Source: Sphingomonas sp.
GTDB lineage: Bacteria; Pseudomonadota; Alphaproteobacteria; Sphingomonadales; Sphingomonadaceae
Direction of reading: 5' to 3'
Assembly (NCBI GenBank): GCA_021732445.1
Contig: JAKFUZ010000006.1
Location: forward strand, 1 to 64,000
Length of the DNA stretch: 64,000 nucleotides
The notes beneath the pieces were generated by a model. The model ran no database searches, was not told the origin of the DNA, and saw only the letters and a program-made list of their open reading frames with translations. Made by a program: the position numbers and the translations under genes. Shown one piece after another: positions 1 to 9,691 of this stretch (positions within the stretch are counted from its first letter, which is position 1; each line of letters opens with the position of its first letter).

Positions 1-137
1 GAGGGGCGGCGGGAGGGGCGGCGATGCACCCGGTCGCGCGGATCGCGGTGGTGGAGCGCACCGTGCTGCCCCCGGCGTTGTGCGTCGCTGCGTGCGCAAG
101 GCGGCACCCGGCGGACAGGCGGGCGCCGCCGGGATGA
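1..137 (+). other. Possible 3' end of an upstream gene
   Basis: A reading frame open from the left edge ends at TGA 135-137, and this stop overlaps an ATG at 134 in an ATGA arrangement. In many alphaproteobacteria imuB lies just upstream of dnaE2, so this could be the imuB tail, but I do not recognise an ImuB C-terminus in the 44 visible residues. A second frame is also open and ends at 152-154. It could equally be an intergenic stretch. Confidence 0.25.
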
Positions 138-167
138 CGGGTGCCACGGCATGACGGGTGCCACGGC
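134..167 (+). repeat. Exact 17-bp tandem duplication at the dnaE2 start
   Basis: ATGACGGGTGCCACGGC occurs at 134-150 and again at 151-167, and ATGACGGG recurs at 168 as the dnaE2 start. Each copy encodes a six-codon mini-ORF (MTGATA) whose TGA overlaps the next ATG as ATGA. The result is a chain of coupled starts leading into dnaE2. Confidence 0.9.
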
Positions 168-3100
168 ATGACGGGCTTTGCCGAACTTGTGGCGGCGTCC
201 AACTATTCGTTCCTGCGCGGCGCCTCGCACCCTGCCGACATGGTTGCGCAGGCCATCGCGCTTGGGCAGGCCGGGCTCGGGCTTGCCGATCGCAACAGCG
301 TGGCGGGCGTGGTGCGCGCTCATGTCGCGGTGCGCCAGGCGCAGGAGGCGGCGGCGGAAGCGGGCCTGCCGCCGCCTGGCTTTGCCCTTGCGGTTGGTGC
401 GCGGCTGGTGTTTGCCGATGGCACGCCCGATATTGTCGCCTATCCTGAAAACCGCAATGGATGGGGCCGGCTGTGCCGCCTGCTCACGCTTGGCAACCGC
501 CGCGCGGTGAAGGGCGGGTGCCTGCTGGGCTTAAGCGATCTGGCCAGTCATCTGGAGGATCTGCTGCTCATCGTGATGCCGCAGACAAGTTTTGCCGGCG
601 GCGAGGCAGAACCCGTCGAGCGCGGCTTCGCGCTGCCCGAAACGGCGCTGCCCAAGGGCGATGAGCCCCGCCTGCGGGCGCTCGCGGCGATGGCGCCCGG
701 GCGGCTGTGGCTTGCCGCCCCCATGCACTATGGAGGCCGCGACCGGCGGCAGATCGCGCGCCGCGCCGCCCTTGCCGCGCGGGTTGGCGTGCCGCTGCTT
801 GCCACCAACGATGCGCTTTATGCCACCCCGCAATGCCGCCCGCTGCACGATGTGCTGACCTGCATCCGCCACGGCACGACGATTGCCGCGGCCGGCACGC
901 AATTGCTCGCCAATGCCGAGCGACACCTGAAGGGGCCTTGCGAAATGGCCCGGCTGTTCCGCGACTGGCCGGAGGCGGTTGAGGCGAGCACGCGCCTGCT
1001 CGAGCGCATCAATTTTTCGCTCGACGATCTGCGCTATGAATATCCGCACGAGCCGGTGCCGCCCGGCTGGAGCCCGCAGGACAGGCTGGAACATCTGGCG
1101 CTGGAGGCCGCGCGCGCGCGCTTTCCGGAAGGCATTCCGCCGCGTGTGGAGGCGATGCTGGACGAGGAGTTCACCCTCATCCGTCGCTGCGGCTATGCCT
1201 ATTATTTCCTCACCGTGCATGATGTGGTGAAATTTGCGCGTGCCCAAAATCCGCCGATATTGTGCCAGGGGCGCGGGTCTGCTGCCAATTCGGCGGTGTG
1301 TTTTCTGCTTGGCATCACCTCGGTTGATCCGATGAGGCACGACTTGCTGTTTTCGCGTTTCATTTCTGAAGAACGCCGCGAGCCGCCCGATATTGATGTC
1401 GATTTTGAGCATGAACGCCGCGAGGAAGTGATGCAGTATATCTACCGCCGCTATGGTCGCGAGCGGGCTGGCATCGCGGCGACCGTCATCCATTATCGCC
1501 CCAGGAGCGCGGTGCGGGACGTGGGCAAGGTGCTGGGCTTTACCGAGGATGTGACGAGCCGGATCAGCAGCACGATATGGGGCAGCTACGCCAGCGCCAT
1601 TGAGGAAAAACGCTTTGCCGAAACCGGCTTCAGCCTTGATGATCCCGGTGTCGCCCGGCTGAAATGGATGGTTGACCAGTTGCTTCATTTCCCCCGGCAT
1701 CTGTCCCAGCATGTCGGCGGTTTCGTGCTGACGCAGGGGCGGCTCGATGAACTGGTGCCGATCCACAACGCCGCCATGGCCGACCGCACCTTCATCGAGT
1801 GGGACAAGGACGATATCGACGCGCTCGGGCTGATGAAGGTCGATGTGCTGGCGCTTGGCATGCTCACCTGCATCCAGAAATGCTTCGAGATGATGCGTGA
1901 CTCAGGGCTTGGGGACTATCAGCTCGACAGCCTGCCCGCTGACGATCCGGCGGTGTATGACATGCTGTGCAAGGGCGACAGCGTTGGCGTGTTCCAGGTG
2001 GAAAGCCGCGCGCAGATGAACATGCTGCCGCGGCTGCGCCCGCGCGAATTTTATGATCTCGTCATTCAGGTGGCGATTGTGCGGCCCGGCCCCATTCAGG
2101 GCGATATGGTTCACCCCTATCTCCGGCGGCGGCAGGGGCGCGAGGCGGTCGCTTTTCCGTCCCCCGACCCGGAGCATGGCCCGGCGGATGAATTGCGGCA
2201 AGTGCTTGGCAAAACGCTTGGCGTGCCGCTGTTTCAGGAACAGGCGATGAAGCTTGCCATTGTCGCGGCGAAATTTTCAGGCGCGGATGCCAATCGCCTG
2301 CGCCGCGCGATGGCCACGTTTCGCAACCTGGGCACGATGCAGAATTTCGAGGCCAGGATGGTCGAGGGGATGGTCGCGCGCGGCTATGAGCGCGACTTTG
2401 CGACCCGGTGCTTCAGGCAGATCGAGGGATTTGGTTCTTATGGCTTCCCCGAAAGCCATGCGCTTGCCTTTGCCCGGCTGGTCTATGTCTCGTCATGGAT
2501 AAAATGCCACCACCCGGCAGTGTTTGCAGCCGGGTTGCTCAACGCGCAGCCGATGGGGTTTTATGCGCCTGCGCAAATCGTGCGCGATGCCCGTGAGCAC
2601 GGGGTCGAGGTGCGCGGCATCGACGTGAACGCAAGTGGCTGGGACAATGGCCTCGAGCCGCTCGGCCCCACGCCGGCGCACGGCCATGCGCTGCGGCTGG
2701 GATTTCGCCAGATCACCGGGTTTCGCAGCGAATGGGCTGAACGGCTGGCGCGCGCGCGGGTGGGGGAGGGCGGGGGCGATGATGGGGATATGCGCGCGGG
2801 CTTCACCTCGGTGGAGCAACTCGCCCGTGCGGCCAACCTCCCGCAGCGCGCGCTGCGGCTGCTGGCGGATGCCGATGCGTTTGGCTCCATCGCGATGGAT
2901 CGACGCGCCGCCCTGTGGGAAGTGCGCCGCACACCCGCGGGCGAGCTGCCCCTGTTCGCCTATGCGCGCGCAGCCGAGCTTGGCGCTGAGGCCGATGTCG
3001 CGCTGCCGCAAATGTCGGGTGCCGAACATGTCGTGGCCGATTATCAGCTCACGCGCCTGTCGCTCAAGGCGCACCCCATGACGTTTTTGCGCGATACGCT

Positions 3101-3545
3101 GCGGGCCGGGCGCGTGCTGAGCTGTGCCGAGACGGTGGCGGCGAAAAATGACGCGCTTGTGCGCACCGCAGGCATCGTGCTCGTTCGCCAGCGGCCTGGC
3201 AAGGGCAACGCGATTTTCATCACGCTGGAGGATGAAACGGGGGTGGTGAATGTTGTGCTGTGGGCGCGCCAGTTTGAGATATTTCGCCAGCAGGTGATGG
3301 CCGCGCGGCTGATGGAGGTCGTGGGCAAGGTGCAGCGCAGCGTGGAAGGCGTGGTGCATCTGATGGCCCAGCGGATCATCGACCGCACCGACCTGCTCGA
3401 CACGCTGTCAGCGCGCGGCGAAACGCCGACCCAGCGCAGCCGCGCCGACGAGTTCGACCACCCCCAGCACCCGCGCGGCAAAACGCACCGCGCCGGCCAC
3501 CCGCGGGATGTGCGCATCTTGCCAAAATCGCGGGATTTTCACTGA
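168..3545 (+). CDS. dnaE2: Error-prone DNA polymerase DnaE2
   Basis: C-family DNA polymerase used in SOS-induced translesion synthesis, normally acting with ImuA/ImuB. The 1125-residue product has an N-terminal PHP-type domain (NYSFLRGASHP near residue 12) and the palm motifs GRGSAANS (about 367) and PDIDVDFE (about 406), which holds two catalytic aspartates. The third aspartate lies in KVDVLALG (about 556), and a C-terminal OB fold contains ITLEDETGVVNVVLW (about 1020). It ends in HPRDVRILPKSRDFH, a typical DnaE2 tail rather than a DnaE1 one. I chose ATG 168 because MTGFAELVAASNYSF matches the family N-terminus; in-frame GTG 141 would add nine unrelated residues. No LexA box is visible in the short upstream stretch. 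It converges on the efflux operon with only 11 bases between stops. Confidence 0.95.
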   Translation: MTGFAELVAASNYSFLRGASHPADMVAQAIALGQAGLGLADRNSVAGVVRAHVAVRQAQEAAAEAGLPPPGFALAVGARLVFADGTPDIVAYPENRNGWGRLCRLLTLGNRRAVKGGCLLGLSDLASHLEDLLLIVMPQTSFAGGEAEPVERGFALPETALPKGDEPRLRALAAMAPGRLWLAAPMHYGGRDRRQIARRAALAARVGVPLLATNDALYATPQCRPLHDVLTCIRHGTTIAAAGTQLLANAERHLKGPCEMARLFRDWPEAVEASTRLLERINFSLDDLRYEYPHEPVPPGWSPQDRLEHLALEAARARFPEGIPPRVEAMLDEEFTLIRRCGYAYYFLTVHDVVKFARAQNPPILCQGRGSAANSAVCFLLGITSVDPMRHDLLFSRFISEERREPPDIDVDFEHERREEVMQYIYRRYGRERAGIAATVIHYRPRSAVRDVGKVLGFTEDVTSRISSTIWGSYASAIEEKRFAETGFSLDDPGVARLKWMVDQLLHFPRHLSQHVGGFVLTQGRLDELVPIHNAAMADRTFIEWDKDDIDALGLMKVDVLALGMLTCIQKCFEMMRDSGLGDYQLDSLPADDPAVYDMLCKGDSVGVFQVESRAQMNMLPRLRPREFYDLVIQVAIVRPGPIQGDMVHPYLRRRQGREAVAFPSPDPEHGPADELRQVLGKTLGVPLFQEQAMKLAIVAAKFSGADANRLRRAMATFRNLGTMQNFEARMVEGMVARGYERDFATRCFRQIEGFGSYGFPESHALAFARLVYVSSWIKCHHPAVFAAGLLNAQPMGFYAPAQIVRDAREHGVEVRGIDVNASGWDNGLEPLGPTPAHGHALRLGFRQITGFRSEWAERLARARVGEGGGDDGDMRAGFTSVEQLARAANLPQRALRLLADADAFGSIAMDRRAALWEVRRTPAGELPLFAYARAAELGAEADVALPQMSGAEHVVADYQLTRLSLKAHPMTFLRDTLRAGRVLSCAETVAAKNDALVRTAGIVLVRQRPGKGNAIFITLEDETGVVNVVLWARQFEIFRQQVMAARLMEVVGKVQRSVEGVVHLMAQRIIDRTDLLDTLSARGETPTQRSRADEFDHPQHPRGKTHRAGHPRDVRILPKSRDFH

Positions 3546-3556
3546 GCCGGCCAAAA

Positions 3557-5011
3557 TCAGCGCTGCGCACTCGACTGAGCCGGCCCCGCCGGGCCCGCCG
3601 GGCCCGCGCTGATCACCTGGTCGCCGCCCAGCGTGCGGTAGAGTGTGACGAGATTGGCCGCCTCCACAAGCTGCACGTTCACCAGCCCGCGCTCGGCGGC
3701 ATAGGCGGCGCGCTGTGCGTCGAGGCTTTCGAGAAAGCTGGACACGCCACCGCGATAGCGCAGATCAGACAGCCGGAAATTGTCGGCCGCAGCGCTTGCC
3801 AGAAGCTGTTGCGCGGCATGCTGCTCGGCAATCGTCCCCCGGCGGGCGAGCGCATCGGCAACTTCGCGAAACGCGGTCTGGATCGCCCTTTCATAGCCGG
3901 CGACCGCGGCGTCAAACTGCGCCCGCGCCTGCCGCACGCCGGCTTTTGCCGCGCCGCCCGAGAATAGCGGATAGCTGATGCCGGGCGTTGCCGAATAGTT
4001 GAAGGCGCCACCTGTAAACAGCCTCGACAAGGTGTTGCTCGCCAGCCCCGACAGGGTCGTGATCGAAATACGCGGGAACAGTGCCGCACGCGCCGCGCCC
4101 ACCTGCGCATTGGCGGCGCGCAGCCGATATTCGGCGGCCACAATATCGGGCCGCCCGAGCAACACGCCCGAATCAAGCCCGGCGGGCAATTCCGCGATCG
4201 TGGCGCCAGCCTCGGCAATGGTCGCGGGGAGGAGCGCGGGGTCAATGTCCGTGCCGACCAGCAGCCGAAGCGCGTTTGCATCTTGCGCAATGGCGGTTTT
4301 CTGGAGCGCCAGATCAGCCTGCGCGGTGGCGAGCACGGTTTTGGCCTGATCCACCTCGGTGCGCGGCGCAATGCCGCCATCGAGCCTGGCCCGGGTGAGC
4401 GCCACGCTGCGCCCGGCGCTGGCGACGGTTTGCTCGGCAACGCCGCGCAGGCTCTCATCGGCGGCATAGCGCAGCCAGGCGGCGGCAATATCGGCAACCA
4501 GCGTCAGCCGAACGGCGCGCGCATTGGCCTCGCTGGCAAAAAACTGCGCTTGCTGCGCTTCGGTGAGCGCGCGGACACGCCCGAACAGGTCCAGCTCGAA
4601 CGAGGTAATCGTGCTGGTGATGTTGAAGTTGGTGCGGCGCCCGCCGACCACCGGGCTGCCGCCCGCGTTGGTGCGGCCGGTGCCGCTGTCGGATTCGGTG
4701 ACCGTCGCCCCGCTGCCGATGACCGGCAGTTGCTCGGCGCGCACGATGCTGAACTGCGCGCGCGCGGTCTCGATATTGGCGAGCGCTGCCCGCAAGTCGC
4801 GATTGTTGGCAAGCGCCTGCTCGATCAGCTTTTGCAGGCGCGGGTCGCGAAAGACTTCGCGGTAGGACAGGGTTGGGCGCGCGGCAGCACCCGCCGCCGG
4901 AGCGGCGCCGCCTACCGGAAACGCGGGCGGCACCGGCGCTGCGGGGCGCGCATAGGGCGGCACCATCGAGCATCCGCCGAGCAGCGCCAGCAGGGCGAGC
5001 CTGCGGATCAC
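3557..5011 (-). CDS. RND efflux outer-membrane lipoprotein channel (NodT/OprM family)
   Basis: Outer-membrane channel of a tripartite RND exporter; it forms the trimeric exit duct that docks on the adaptor and pump. The 484 residues start with a lipoprotein signal (MIRRLALLALLGGCSM) whose lipobox cysteine is at about residue 14. Two Ala-rich OEP repeats follow, including IETARAQFSIVRAEQLP and the mirrored RLRAANAQVGAARAALFPRI. The tail (GPAGPAGPA) is a low-complexity extension. The start is GTG 5009-5011, overlapping the pump's TGA as GTGA, so translation is probably coupled. Last gene of an adaptor–pump–channel operon; substrate unknown. Confidence 0.93.
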   Translation of the reverse strand: MIRRLALLALLGGCSMVPPYARPAAPVPPAFPVGGAAPAAGAAARPTLSYREVFRDPRLQKLIEQALANNRDLRAALANIETARAQFSIVRAEQLPVIGSGATVTESDSGTGRTNAGGSPVVGGRRTNFNITSTITSFELDLFGRVRALTEAQQAQFFASEANARAVRLTLVADIAAAWLRYAADESLRGVAEQTVASAGRSVALTRARLDGGIAPRTEVDQAKTVLATAQADLALQKTAIAQDANALRLLVGTDIDPALLPATIAEAGATIAELPAGLDSGVLLGRPDIVAAEYRLRAANAQVGAARAALFPRISITTLSGLASNTLSRLFTGGAFNYSATPGISYPLFSGGAAKAGVRQARAQFDAAVAGYERAIQTAFREVADALARRGTIAEQHAAQQLLASAAADNFRLSDLRYRGGVSSFLESLDAQRAAYAAERGLVNVQLVEAANLVTLYRTLGGDQVISAGPAGPAGPAQSSAQR

Positions 5012-8000
5012 GGCAACGACCCCGCTGGCGCCACTGGCGCAGGGCGCGCGACCGGCTCGTGGTGCAGGCGCTTCAGCGTGTCACGGGTCGTGCGCCTGAC
5101 GATTACGAAAAACAGCGGAATGTAGAAAATGGCGAGCACCGTCGCGGTCAGCATGCCGCCGATGACCGAGGTGCCGATAGCGATGCGGCTATTGGCCCCG
5201 GCGCCGGTTGAAACGGCAAGCGGCAGCACGCCGAAGATGAACGCCAGGCTCGTCATCAAAATCGGCCGCAAGCGGATGCGTGCTGCCTCGATGGCCGCGA
5301 CGATGACGCGCTTGCCCCGCTTTTCGGCCTGTTCGGCGAATTCGATCATCAAAATCGCGTTTTTGGCGGCAAGGCCCATCGTGGTGAGCAGGCCGATCTG
5401 CAAATAGATGTCATTCTCCAGACCGCGTATCGTGACGGCGGCCACCGCGCCGACAAGGCCCAGCGGAATGACGAGCAGCACCGCCACGGGGATAGTCCAG
5501 CTTTCATAGAGGGCGGCCAGACACAGGAACACGACGAGCAGCGACAGGCCATAGAGCAGCGGCGCCTGCCCCGACAGGAGCCGCTCCTGATAGGACAGCC
5601 CGCTCCATGCGACTGACGTGCCCGGATAGTTGCCGGCAAGCTGCTCGATCCGGTCCATCGCCTCGCCCGAGCTGTGCCCGGCGGCCGCCTGACCCGAAAA
5701 TTCGAACGACGAAATGCCCTCAAATCGCGAAAGCGAAGGCGGCGCCGTGGACCAGGAGAGGCGCGAAAAGGCTGAAAATGGCACCATTTGTCCATCGCTT
5801 GCGCGCACATGCCAGGCCGCAAGGTCTTCCGGCGCGGACCGATAGGGCGCATCACCCTGCACGAACACGCGCTTCACCCGGCCGCGATCGTTGAAATCAT
5901 TGATGTAGCGGCCACCCCATGCGGCCGACAATGTGCTGGTCACATCGGCCTGGCTCACGCCAAGCGCGGCGAGCTTTTGCTGGTCGATCTCCACCTTCAG
6001 CGCGGGCTGGTCGTCAAGATCGCTCAGCCGCACCTGCGCGAGCACGGGGTCCGCGGTCGCCGCTGCCAGCAGCGCGGTGCGCGCGGCCACAAAATCAGCG
6101 CGGGCCAGATTGCCGGTGTTCTTGAGTTGCATCGTAAAGCCGTTCGACTGGCCCAACCCGCGAATGGCGCCCGGCACCAGCACGTTGACGCGGGCATCAC
6201 GAAAGCCGGCAAAGGCGGCGCTGGCGCGTGCGGCTATTGCGTCTGCTGAATTGCGCTGGCCAAGGCGCTGATCCCAGGGTTTCAGCGACACAAAGCCCCG
6301 GCCCTGATTCTGGCCGCCGGGGCTGCCGCCTCCGCCGCTGCCGCTCACCGTCAGCAGCGCGTTCACATTTTCGGCCTCATCTTTCAGGAAATATTGTTCG
6401 ATCCGCCGCTGCACCGCGGCCGTGCGGCCCTGCGTCGCGCCGGGGGGAAGTTGAAACAGCACTTGCGCGCCGCCCTGGTCCTCGGTCGGCAGGAAGCCGG
6501 TCGGGAGCCGCACAAACAAGATGGCGAGCAACGCGACCACGCCTGCATAAAACAACAGGAACACAAAGCGCCGGCCGACCACGCGCTCGATGGAGTTTGC
6601 ATAAAGATCCACCAGCGCGTCGAACCCCCGGTTGAAGCCATCCCGCGCGGCCGCCAGCCGGGCCCCGGGCCAGCCGCCGGTTGCATGCCCCCGGTGGCGA
6701 TGGCGCAGCAGCGTTGCGGTAAGCGCTGGGGTGAGGATGAGCGCGACAACCACCGAAAGCACCATTGCCGACACGATCGTCAGCGAAAACTGGCGGTAAA
6801 TGACGCCCGTCGATCCACCGAAAAACGCCATGGGCAAAAACACCGCCGACAGCACCAGCGCGATCGCGATAAGCGCCACGGTGATTTCGTTCATCGACTT
6901 GATCGTGGCATCACGCGGGCTGAGCGTTGGGTCTTCGTCCATCAGCCGCTCGACATTTTCAACGACGACAATGGCATCATCGACGAGGAGGCCAATCGCC
7001 AGCACCAGGCCAAACAGCGTCAGCGTGTTGATGGAAAAGCCGGCAGCGGCAAAAATGGCAAAAGTGCCGAGCAGCACGACCGGCACCGCAATAGTCGGGA
7101 TGAGCGTCGCGCGCCAGTTCTGGAGGAACACGAACATGACGAGGACGACCAGAATGATCGCCTCGATGAGCGTGACGACGACTTCATGGACCGAGAGCTT
7201 GATGAACAAGGTGCTGTCGCTTGGGTAGGTAACCCGAAAGCCCGGCGGCATCGCGTTGGTGCGCCGCGCGATTTCATCCTTGACGAGGGTGGCCGTTGTC
7301 AGCGCGTCGGCACCGGGCGCAAGCGACACGGCAAAGCCTGCACCGGGGTGGCCGTTGGTGCGGCTGCGCACTGTGTAGTTTTCCGCGCCCAGTTCCACCC
7401 GCGCGACATCCCCCAGCCTTACCGTCGCGCCGCTGCGCGCGGACTTGAGCAGGATGGCGCGAAATTCTTCAGCGGTGCTCAGCCGCGACTGCGCGGTCAC
7501 GGTTGCGTTCAGCATTTGCGTGTCGGGTTCCGGCTGGCCCCCGATTTCGCCGGCGGCAATTTCGGTGTTCTGGGCCTGCACGGCTTGCACGACATCGCTT
7601 GGTTGCAGCGCAAACGCGGCCAGCCGCGCCGGGTTCAGCCAGATCCGCATGGCATATTGCGCGCCAAACACATTGGTGTCGCCAACGCCCGGCAGCCGGG
7701 CAATCGGGTCTTGCAGGTTGGAAATGAGATAATCCGAAACGTCCTGATTGGTGCGCTGATCGGTCTCATCATAAATCGCAAAGATCATCAGAAAGTCGGC
7801 ATTAGACTTCGTAACAGTCAGCCCTTGCTGCTGCACTTGCTGCGGCAGCCGCGACACGGCCTGTTGCACGCGGTTTTGCACCTGCACCTGGGCGATATCG
7901 GGGTTGATGCCCTTGGCAAAGGTCGCCGAAATCGACACCGAGCCGCGTGAACTGGAACTTGAGCTGAAATAGAGCAGCCCATCGATGCCGGTGAGCTGTT

Positions 8001-8202
8001 GCTCGATGATTTGCGTAACGCTGTTTTCCAGCGTTTCCGCCGAGGCACCGGGATAAGTCGCGCGGATGTTGACTTGCGGCGGCGCGACATCGGGATATTG
8101 CTCGATCGGCAGCGACACTATCGCGCCAACGCCAAGCAGCATGATGATGATGGCAATCACCCACGCAAAAATCGGTCGGTCAATGAACAGGCGGGAGATC
8201 AT
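5008..8202 (-). CDS. RND multidrug efflux pump, AcrB/HAE1 type
   Basis: Inner-membrane proton-driven drug exporter of 1064 residues, the normal length for HAE1 pumps. Visible signs are the N-terminus MISRLFIDRPIFAWVIAII with TM1 and the porter segment DVAPPQVNIRATYPGAS. TM4 carries GLLVDDAIVVVENVERLM, with the paired proton-relay aspartates near residue 406. The C-terminal half repeats the fold (GLAAKNAILMIEFAEQ). It follows the adaptor by 5 bases and overlaps the channel gene by 4. The family exports hydrophobic drugs, dyes, detergents or solvents; the sequence does not show which. Confidence 0.96.
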   Translation of the reverse strand: MISRLFIDRPIFAWVIAIIIMLLGVGAIVSLPIEQYPDVAPPQVNIRATYPGASAETLENSVTQIIEQQLTGIDGLLYFSSSSSSRGSVSISATFAKGINPDIAQVQVQNRVQQAVSRLPQQVQQQGLTVTKSNADFLMIFAIYDETDQRTNQDVSDYLISNLQDPIARLPGVGDTNVFGAQYAMRIWLNPARLAAFALQPSDVVQAVQAQNTEIAAGEIGGQPEPDTQMLNATVTAQSRLSTAEEFRAILLKSARSGATVRLGDVARVELGAENYTVRSRTNGHPGAGFAVSLAPGADALTTATLVKDEIARRTNAMPPGFRVTYPSDSTLFIKLSVHEVVVTLIEAIILVVLVMFVFLQNWRATLIPTIAVPVVLLGTFAIFAAAGFSINTLTLFGLVLAIGLLVDDAIVVVENVERLMDEDPTLSPRDATIKSMNEITVALIAIALVLSAVFLPMAFFGGSTGVIYRQFSLTIVSAMVLSVVVALILTPALTATLLRHRHRGHATGGWPGARLAAARDGFNRGFDALVDLYANSIERVVGRRFVFLLFYAGVVALLAILFVRLPTGFLPTEDQGGAQVLFQLPPGATQGRTAAVQRRIEQYFLKDEAENVNALLTVSGSGGGGSPGGQNQGRGFVSLKPWDQRLGQRNSADAIAARASAAFAGFRDARVNVLVPGAIRGLGQSNGFTMQLKNTGNLARADFVAARTALLAAATADPVLAQVRLSDLDDQPALKVEIDQQKLAALGVSQADVTSTLSAAWGGRYINDFNDRGRVKRVFVQGDAPYRSAPEDLAAWHVRASDGQMVPFSAFSRLSWSTAPPSLSRFEGISSFEFSGQAAAGHSSGEAMDRIEQLAGNYPGTSVAWSGLSYQERLLSGQAPLLYGLSLLVVFLCLAALYESWTIPVAVLLVIPLGLVGAVAAVTIRGLENDIYLQIGLLTTMGLAAKNAILMIEFAEQAEKRGKRVIVAAIEAARIRLRPILMTSLAFIFGVLPLAVSTGAGANSRIAIGTSVIGGMLTATVLAIFYIPLFFVIVRRTTRDTLKRLHHEPVARPAPVAPAGSLP

Positions 8203-8209
8203 GCGCGGC

Positions 8210-9457
8210 TCAGCGACCCCGCTGCCCGGCGCCAGCGCCCGTATTGCCGTCTTTGTCAGGCGGCGCGGCGATGCGTTGCGGCGCGCCGAATGGCACGGGC
8301 CTGACCGGCTTGCCCGGCTTCACCTTGGCAAGGCCTTCAACGATCACGCGGTCGCCCGGCTTCAGCCCGTCCGTCACCACCCAGTTGGCGCCATCGGTGC
8401 GCGTGGTCGTGATGACGCGGTCGACCGGCATGTCGCCAGCGCCAACCAGCATGAGGTGGGCATTGCCCTTTTGATCGCGCGTTACCGCCTGTTGCGGCAC
8501 CAGAAAGGCGCCCGTGGCGGTCGCCTGGGCAAAGCGCGCGCGGACGACCATGCCCGGCAACAACAGGCCCTGCGGGTTGGGGAATTGCGCGCGCAGCGTG
8601 ACGGTGCCGGTGGCCGCGTCCACCGTTACTTCGCTGAATTCGACGGTGCCGGTCAGCCCGTAGTCGGTGCCGTCCTCCAGCATCAGGCGCGCACGCGCCT
8701 TGGCGGGCACGGCGCCGCCCTGCGCCAGCGCCCGGCGCAGCGCCAGCACGGCAGCGCTCGATTGCTGAATGTCTACATTGATGGGGTCGAGCCGCTGGAT
8801 GACCGCAAGCGGATCGGCCTGGTTCGCGGTCACCAGCGCGCCCTGCGTCACCAGCGATCGGCCGATGCGCCCGCTGATCGGTGCTGGAACGCGCGTCAGC
8901 CTCAGGGTGATCTGCGCCGTTGCGAGCAGGGCGCGCTGTTGCGCAACGGCAGCCTGTGCCTGCCGCGATTGCGCCAGCGCATCGGTATAATCCTGCGCGC
9001 TGACTGCCTGCGCTTCCGCGAGGGGACGCAGCCGCTCGGCACGGATGCGCGCGGCCTCGGCGCTCGCCTGCGCGCTGGCAAGGTTGGCGCGGGCCACATC
9101 GCCCGCCGCGCGGAACAGGCTGGGGTCGATTTCGTACAGCGTTTGCCCGGCGCGCACATAACCGCCTTCGGTAAACGCCCGGCGGAGGATGATGCCTGAA
9201 ACCTGCGGCCGCACTTCCGATGTCTGGAACGCAGCGGTGCGCCCTGGAAGGTCCGCAAACTGCGCCACGGCCTGCGGCGTCATGACGACAAACGCAACCT
9301 CTGGTGGCCCACCGGCGCCCGGTGTCCGCCCCCCTGCTTGCCGCGGGCCGGATGGGTTGCACGCGGTCAGCACCACCAAGCCGGCAATCAGCACGGGCCG
9401 CGCCGCAAACCCATAAGCGCCGGAGGAGGCGCGATGCCGTTTGGAAAGAGGAGCCAT
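8210..9457 (-). CDS. RND efflux periplasmic adaptor lipoprotein (MFP)
   Basis: Membrane-fusion protein linking the RND pump to its outer-membrane channel; 415 residues, first gene of the operon. The N-terminus has a hydrophobic stretch ending in VVLTAC, a lipobox, so the mature protein should be lipid-anchored in the periplasm. The order fits AcrA: lipoyl half-motifs (VSGIILRRAFTEGGYVRAGQ), an Ala-rich alpha-hairpin, the second lipoyl half (RVPAPISGRIGRSLVTQGAL), a beta-barrel, and a membrane-proximal domain with GLKPGDRVIVEGL. The ATG at 9457 has only a weak ribosome-binding site. Confidence 0.94.
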   Translation of the reverse strand: MAPLSKRHRASSGAYGFAARPVLIAGLVVLTACNPSGPRQAGGRTPGAGGPPEVAFVVMTPQAVAQFADLPGRTAAFQTSEVRPQVSGIILRRAFTEGGYVRAGQTLYEIDPSLFRAAGDVARANLASAQASAEAARIRAERLRPLAEAQAVSAQDYTDALAQSRQAQAAVAQQRALLATAQITLRLTRVPAPISGRIGRSLVTQGALVTANQADPLAVIQRLDPINVDIQQSSAAVLALRRALAQGGAVPAKARARLMLEDGTDYGLTGTVEFSEVTVDAATGTVTLRAQFPNPQGLLLPGMVVRARFAQATATGAFLVPQQAVTRDQKGNAHLMLVGAGDMPVDRVITTTRTDGANWVVTDGLKPGDRVIVEGLAKVKPGKPVRPVPFGAPQRIAAPPDKDGNTGAGAGQRGR

Positions 9458-9691
9458 TATCGGGTTACCATAGGTCGATTGCCCGCCTTAGCGCCTGAAT
9501 TTGACGCTGTGGCAACAAGTTTCCGCGCGGCGCCATAATATTCCTTTTTGCGCGCACCAGCGATATTCGCTTGCGCAAACTGGCGCTGGCAAAAGGCGTG
9601 CACCCGCGCCCGGCATTGCCGACCACGCCGGTACAATTTTGCGACAAATGCGGTGTATCGACGCGCTGAACAAGCAGGTTACTATCGTCAA
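9458..9691. promoter_or_regulatory. Divergent intergenic region between efflux operon and TonB receptor
   Basis: Non-coding spacer of 234 bases that must carry the promoters of the minus-strand efflux operon and the plus-strand receptor gene. I see no clear terminator and no strong palindrome, and I cannot place -35/-10 elements with confidence. Confidence 0.4.

Noticed and set aside
531..1766. 411-codon open frame antisense to dnaE2
   Set aside because: Basic, repetitive His/Arg-rich product with no domain; a shadow of high-GC coding sequence. The sense strand has clear DnaE2 motifs.
3541..3586. Repeated ACTGAGCCGGCC at the dnaE2/channel junction as a terminator
   Set aside because: The copies are direct, 33 bases apart, with no stem followed by a U-tract; too weak to call.
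6394..7950. 518-codon open frame antisense to the RND pump
   Set aside because: Composition is Arg/His/Gln-rich without any fold, while the other strand encodes an unmistakable AcrB-type pump.
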